The position numbers and the translations under genes were made by a program. Below, piece by piece: positions 61,090-64,000 of a DNA stretch of 64,000 bases. Each line of letters opens with the position of its first letter. The first letter of the stretch is position 1. Below the pieces are notes generated by a model. It saw only the letters and a program-made list of their open reading frames with translations. It was not told the origin of the DNA and searched no databases. The stretch covers positions 62,001 to 126,000 of the forward strand of contig JBEKHH010000001.1 of the NCBI GenBank assembly GCA_050012375.1, read 5' to 3'. This DNA is from PALSA-1353 sp050012375 (GTDB lineage: Bacteria; Planctomycetota; Phycisphaerae; Tepidisphaerales; Tepidisphaeraceae).

Positions 61090-62400
61090 ATGAGAGGCAC
61101 GAAGGCCCTTCGACAGGCTCAGGGCAGGCACGTAGGCACGAAGGGGAAATTCGCAAGCCTTGTCCTTATTTTCATCGTTCTCAATTGCCTTTGCATCGAT
61201 GCCCGCGGGGATACGCTTTCTCTGCCGCTCAACGGTTACTTTCATCCCGGGCGGGCCATGCCGGTCCGGTGGGATATTTCCTCCGCCAACACCTCGAGCG
61301 GAATCATCCAGCTATCGGCATCGGGCGCGATCGCCTCGCGGGTGCAATGGTCCGGCAATCCGCGGGGAATCTTTCCCTGGCTGGTGTTCGATCGGAATGC
61401 CGGCGACGTGCGGTGGCAATTGCCCGCCGCTTCAGGAGTGGATTTTCCGGCGCTGCATCCGCTTGAGGATTCCGATTGCCTCGTGGTCAGCACATTGGAC
61501 GACGATTCGCCCGCCGCCGCCCTATTTCCGGGTCGTCGGCTGATCCTGCTTCATCCGCCGATCAATGTTGACGGCCCCGCGATGGCATGGGAAACCCTCG
61601 ATGCCGTTCTGCTCACGCCCGATGCGCTGGCGAAGATTTCTCCATCAGCGGGCGCGGATCTGTTTGCCGCGGGCGTTGAGTTGGCCGTGATCGGCGAGGC
61701 GCGACCCGATGCGATGCTCCCGTGGCGGCACAACGGTCGATGGTGGATCGCCTGTTCAAACCTTCGTTTCCCGGCGACCGTGGACAGCGATGCGTACGCC
61801 CCCGCCTATGGCTGGATCGCCGGCCGAAGCGGCGATTTCCGCCTGCACATCTTTCTGCTCGGAGCCATCTACTGCCTGATCGTCTGCGGCATTGCCCTGT
61901 GGCGATCGCCCTGGATGCCCGCGGCGATCGTCGCGGCATCGATCTGCGCCGGATTCGTCTACGCATCGGAAAATCGCAAATATTCGCCGGTCTTCCGCCG
62001 CAGCGGCGTTGTTCGTCTGATCGACGAAGCGGCGTTCAACGACCATTGGGTCTACCAGGTCTCGCATCGCGATGCCGAGATCAGCGTGCCGGTTGAGGAT
62101 TCGATCCATCCGATTTTTTACGATTCGTCGCAGCCGAAGATGATGAACCTGACGATTGATTTCGGCGACCACGGCCAGCCGGTTGCAATCTCCGGCCGCT
62201 TGGTGGCCGACCAACCGCTGGCGCTGATGAGCCGGCGATTGCAGAGCGGCAACGAGGGCGCTGGGCTTGTGAATCCGCCGACAAGTCCAATGCGACTGTT
62301 GGCGACGGAACCGATCTATCGCGGGTTCAGACTTCAAGGCGAACTTGGCAGTCCCATGCCGGATGATTCCTGGGCGGGGATCGTCTTGCGGCAGCGCTAG
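61090..62400 (+). CDS. Exported membrane protein of unknown function with a repeat inserted in its N-terminus
   Basis: 436 aa. After the repeat-encoded segment there is a signal peptide (KFASLVLIFIVLNCLCIDARG). A large extracytoplasmic beta domain (~45-255) follows, with a vWA-like or DUF4350-like feel (DDDSPAAALFPGRRLILLHPP) and VELAVIGEARPDAMLPWRHNGRWW. Then come two transmembrane helices (~258-296: IFLLGAIYCLIVCGIALW, PAAIVAASICAGFVYA) and a C-terminal soluble domain. The gene starts one base after the debranching-enzyme stop and is likely co-transcribed. I cannot name the family. Similar proteins are found as a signal-peptide/TM hybrid in other planctomycetes, from memory only. Confidence 0.7.
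   Translation: MRGTKALRQAQGRHVGTKGKFASLVLIFIVLNCLCIDARGDTLSLPLNGYFHPGRAMPVRWDISSANTSSGIIQLSASGAIASRVQWSGNPRGIFPWLVFDRNAGDVRWQLPAASGVDFPALHPLEDSDCLVVSTLDDDSPAAALFPGRRLILLHPPINVDGPAMAWETLDAVLLTPDALAKISPSAGADLFAAGVELAVIGEARPDAMLPWRHNGRWWIACSNLRFPATVDSDAYAPAYGWIAGRSGDFRLHIFLLGAIYCLIVCGIALWRSPWMPAAIVAASICAGFVYASENRKYSPVFRRSGVVRLIDEAAFNDHWVYQVSHRDAEISVPVEDSIHPIFYDSSQPKMMNLTIDFGDHGQPVAISGRLVADQPLALMSRRLQSGNEGAGLVNPPTSPMRLLATEPIYRGFRLQGELGSPMPDDSWAGIVLRQR
61095..61144. repeat. REP-like element with 11-bp flanking duplication, inside a coding start
   Basis: AGGCACGAAGG occurs at 61095-61105 and again at 61134-61144. Between them lie 28 bases that include CTTCGACAGGCTCAGGGCA, the core of a REP-type repeat widespread in bacterial genomes. 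One repeat unit plus one copy of the duplication is 39 bp, exactly 13 codons, so the frame is kept. Confidence 0.7.
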
Positions 62401-62409
62401 CGCGAATCG

Positions 62410-62880
62410 CTACCCAACCTTGACGAAGCTGTTCGGATCGTCCCATTGGTCCGGCGTAAACGATTTGGATTTGTCCACGATGACATTCCCGTCGGCGTTC
62501 ACCGAGATCGCGTAGTGAACCAGCGCCACCTTGGCCGGGCCCTTGGTCACGTTGCCTTCGATATCGTAAGTCGCCTTGTGCTTCGGACATTTAAAGCCGG
62601 CGCTGTTGTTTTCGTCTATTTTGACGATGGCGCCCTTGTGAGTGCAAACGGTGGTGCAGGCGTAAATCCTGCCCTGGTGACGGATCATCGCCACCTTGTT
62701 GGGCGCTTTCATCCAGGTGTCGGTAATTCCATCGGCGGAGTAATTGGCTTTCGGCCCGACATCCAGCACACCCGCGTCGGCGGCGGCGTCGGCGAACAAT
62801 TCACCGGCGCTGCCCAGCCCGCACATGCACGCCGCGCAAGCCACGGCAGCGACAAATTCCCTGCGGTTCAACTGCGTCAT
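62410..62880 (-). CDS. Tat-exported Rieske [2Fe-2S] protein
   Basis: 156 aa from the start at 62880 (MTQLNRREFVAAVACAACMC). RREF followed by a hydrophobic stretch suggests a Tat signal. The Rieske ligands are in CTTVCTHKGAIV (Cys, His) and FKCPKHKATYDIEG (Cys, His), so a [2Fe-2S] cluster is expected. There is no fused oxygenase domain. Probably an electron carrier of a quinol-oxidising complex, or a stand-alone periplasmic Rieske protein. Convergent with the membrane-protein gene to the left. Confidence 0.87.
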   Translation of the reverse strand: MTQLNRREFVAAVACAACMCGLGSAGELFADAAADAGVLDVGPKANYSADGITDTWMKAPNKVAMIRHQGRIYACTTVCTHKGAIVKIDENNSAGFKCPKHKATYDIEGNVTKGPAKVALVHYAISVNADGNVIVDKSKSFTPDQWDDPNSFVKVG

Positions 62881-63142
62881 CTTCAACTCCTGCAAAGGTT
62901 TTCCGGATGCTTAATCCGCTGCAACCGATGCTCGATGATAGTGTAAGATGCGAGACTGGTAAATAACCGCGGAATCCCGTAAAAATGGGGCGACAATCGA
63001 GAGTTTAGATCATGCGGGGATACCGTTAAGTCCGCGCTAATGCCTTGACGCGGAGGCCAAAGCGCCGAAAGTGAGCGTGCATCGTCTTCAATGGGAAAGG
63101 GTATCCGGCCCAAGTCAAATGCATCTGCTGGAGCAGAAACCT

Positions 63143-63913
63143 ATGAGCCGAATGAACGACACCGACCGTCAGGCCGTCCCAGCGCGTCCCCCGGCTTCCT
63201 CGAGCGCGCGAAAAAAAGTGCTCATCGTGGACGACGAGAAGGACATCGTCGATCTCCTGGCTTACAACCTCGGCCGCAACGGCTACGACACGCTCGTTGC
63301 CAACGACGGCAATACCGCGCTGGAACTTACCGCCAAGAATCTGCCCGACCTGATCATTTTGGATCTCATGCTCCCGGGCATCGACGGGACGGAGGTTGCC
63401 CGCCGGCTCAAGGCCGACGCGCGCACCGCGAACATTCCAATCGTCATGCTGACGGCCAAGGGCGAGGAAACGGACGTGGTGGTTGGATTGACGCTCGGAG
63501 CCGACGACTACGTTACCAAGCCCTTCAGCATGAAGGTGCTGCTGGCGCGCGTGGCCAGCGTTCTGCGCCGCGCCGAGGCCGGCCCGGGCGCGCCCGGCGA
63601 GGGCGGCGTCCTCCGCGCCGGCCCCCTCAGCATCGATACCCTCAAGCACGAGGTCCTCGTTGACGCAGAGGCCATCAAGTTGACGCTGACCGAGTTCAAA
63701 CTTCTCTCCGCCCTGCTGACGGCGCGCGGGCGCGTCCTGACCCGCGATCAGCTCATGGACAAGGCCATGGGCACCGACGTATTCGTCACCGATCGCGCCA
63801 TCGACGTTCACATCACCGCCATACGTAAGAAACTAGGGACGGCCAGTTGGCTGGTGAACACCGTCCGTGGCGTAGGCTATCGCCTCCGCGAATCCCCGGA
63901 AGACAACGACTAA
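63143..63913 (+). CDS. OmpR/PhoB-family response regulator
   Basis: 256 aa. The ATG at 63143 follows GGAG at about 9 nt. A receiver domain (~24-140): VLIVDDEKDIVDLLAYNL, phospho-acceptor Asp in LIILDLMLPGIDG, switch Thr in VMLTAKGEE, Lys in DYVTKPFSMKVLLARV. The C-terminal winged helix (~150-250): LTLTEFKLLSALLTARGRVLTRDQLM, ALIDVHITAIRKKLG (as DRAIDVHITAIRKKLG) and TVRGVGYRL. No sensor kinase is in the window; the gene lies at its end, so a kinase may follow. The length includes a polar ~25-residue N-terminal extension before the receiver. Confidence 0.92.
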   Translation: MSRMNDTDRQAVPARPPASSSARKKVLIVDDEKDIVDLLAYNLGRNGYDTLVANDGNTALELTAKNLPDLIILDLMLPGIDGTEVARRLKADARTANIPIVMLTAKGEETDVVVGLTLGADDYVTKPFSMKVLLARVASVLRRAEAGPGAPGEGGVLRAGPLSIDTLKHEVLVDAEAIKLTLTEFKLLSALLTARGRVLTRDQLMDKAMGTDVFVTDRAIDVHITAIRKKLGTASWLVNTVRGVGYRLRESPEDND

Positions 63914-64000
63914 CCCGCCCAAAAAAGGCCCGCGGCGTTGCCGTGGGGGATTCCCGCATCCATCCCTCGGCTAAGAATCACCAAATTGAGCTTGCATTGC

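Overview
The window looks like a chromosomal segment of a planctomycete, most likely from the class Phycisphaerae. This is inferred from family content, not from a marker gene. Three proteins carry the planctomycete-type N-terminal LEPR-XLL sorting motif. Three others end in VPEP-type PEP-CTERM tails, two of them after a dockerin-like repeat pair. There is also a pseudopilin with an H-Xn-DG ending and a XylR-type AraC regulator next to glycoside hydrolases. The DNA is GC-rich, with compact operons.

Layout. Positions 1-5,190: a partial tRNA, a GH74-type lipoprotein and a secreted calpain-like protease. 5,191-8,355: an Ig-repeat protein fused to an FKBP prolyl isomerase. 8,522-27,380: a galactan/arabinogalactan utilisation locus with three GH53 endo-galactanases, two GH2 enzymes, three PEP-CTERM proteins, a pseudopilin, a GPH-type sugar symporter and a XylR-type regulator. 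The symporter cassette sits inside the wreck of a sugar ABC-transporter operon. 27,662-35,185: an ABC exporter, then a complete group-3b-like bidirectional [NiFe] hydrogenase operon (hydBGDA), its maturation protease and an ACT-domain protein. 35,353-44,460: a LEPR-XLL phosphoesterase, a GHMP-kinase/nucleotidyltransferase fusion, a GalU-like enzyme and an MtnA-like isomerase. 44,907-55,658: a 15-gene gas-vesicle cluster. 56,075-63,913: a DUF2809 membrane protein, a GH35 enzyme bracketed by a tRNA-Arg gene and a damaged copy of its 3' end, a glycogen-debranching enzyme, a membrane protein, a Rieske protein and an OmpR-type response regulator.

How the genes work together. The strongest new signal is a 30-bp site present four times (10464, 13131, 23421, 24929). 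In the direction of the downstream gene it reads CTGTCGnAAA-N12-ATTCGCAr and lies 109-151 bp before that gene. It precedes two PEP-CTERM genes, the GH53-PEP-CTERM gene and the pseudopilin-GH53-GH2 operon. Two of the copies flank the XylR-type regulator gene, so it is probably the operator of that regulator, and it defines a galactan regulon inside the window. The proposed pathway is extracellular GH53 cleavage, uptake by the GPH symporter, and cytoplasmic hydrolysis by the GH2 enzyme that lacks a signal peptide.

The gas-vesicle cluster (gvpA, three GvpA/J-family genes in total, gvpN, two gvpF/L, gvpG, gvpK, gvpH) also carries a double ArsA-type ATPase, a CDC48-type AAA ATPase, a zinc-ribbon protein, two uncharacterised proteins and a coiled-coil protein with three 40-residue repeats that could fill the GvpC role.
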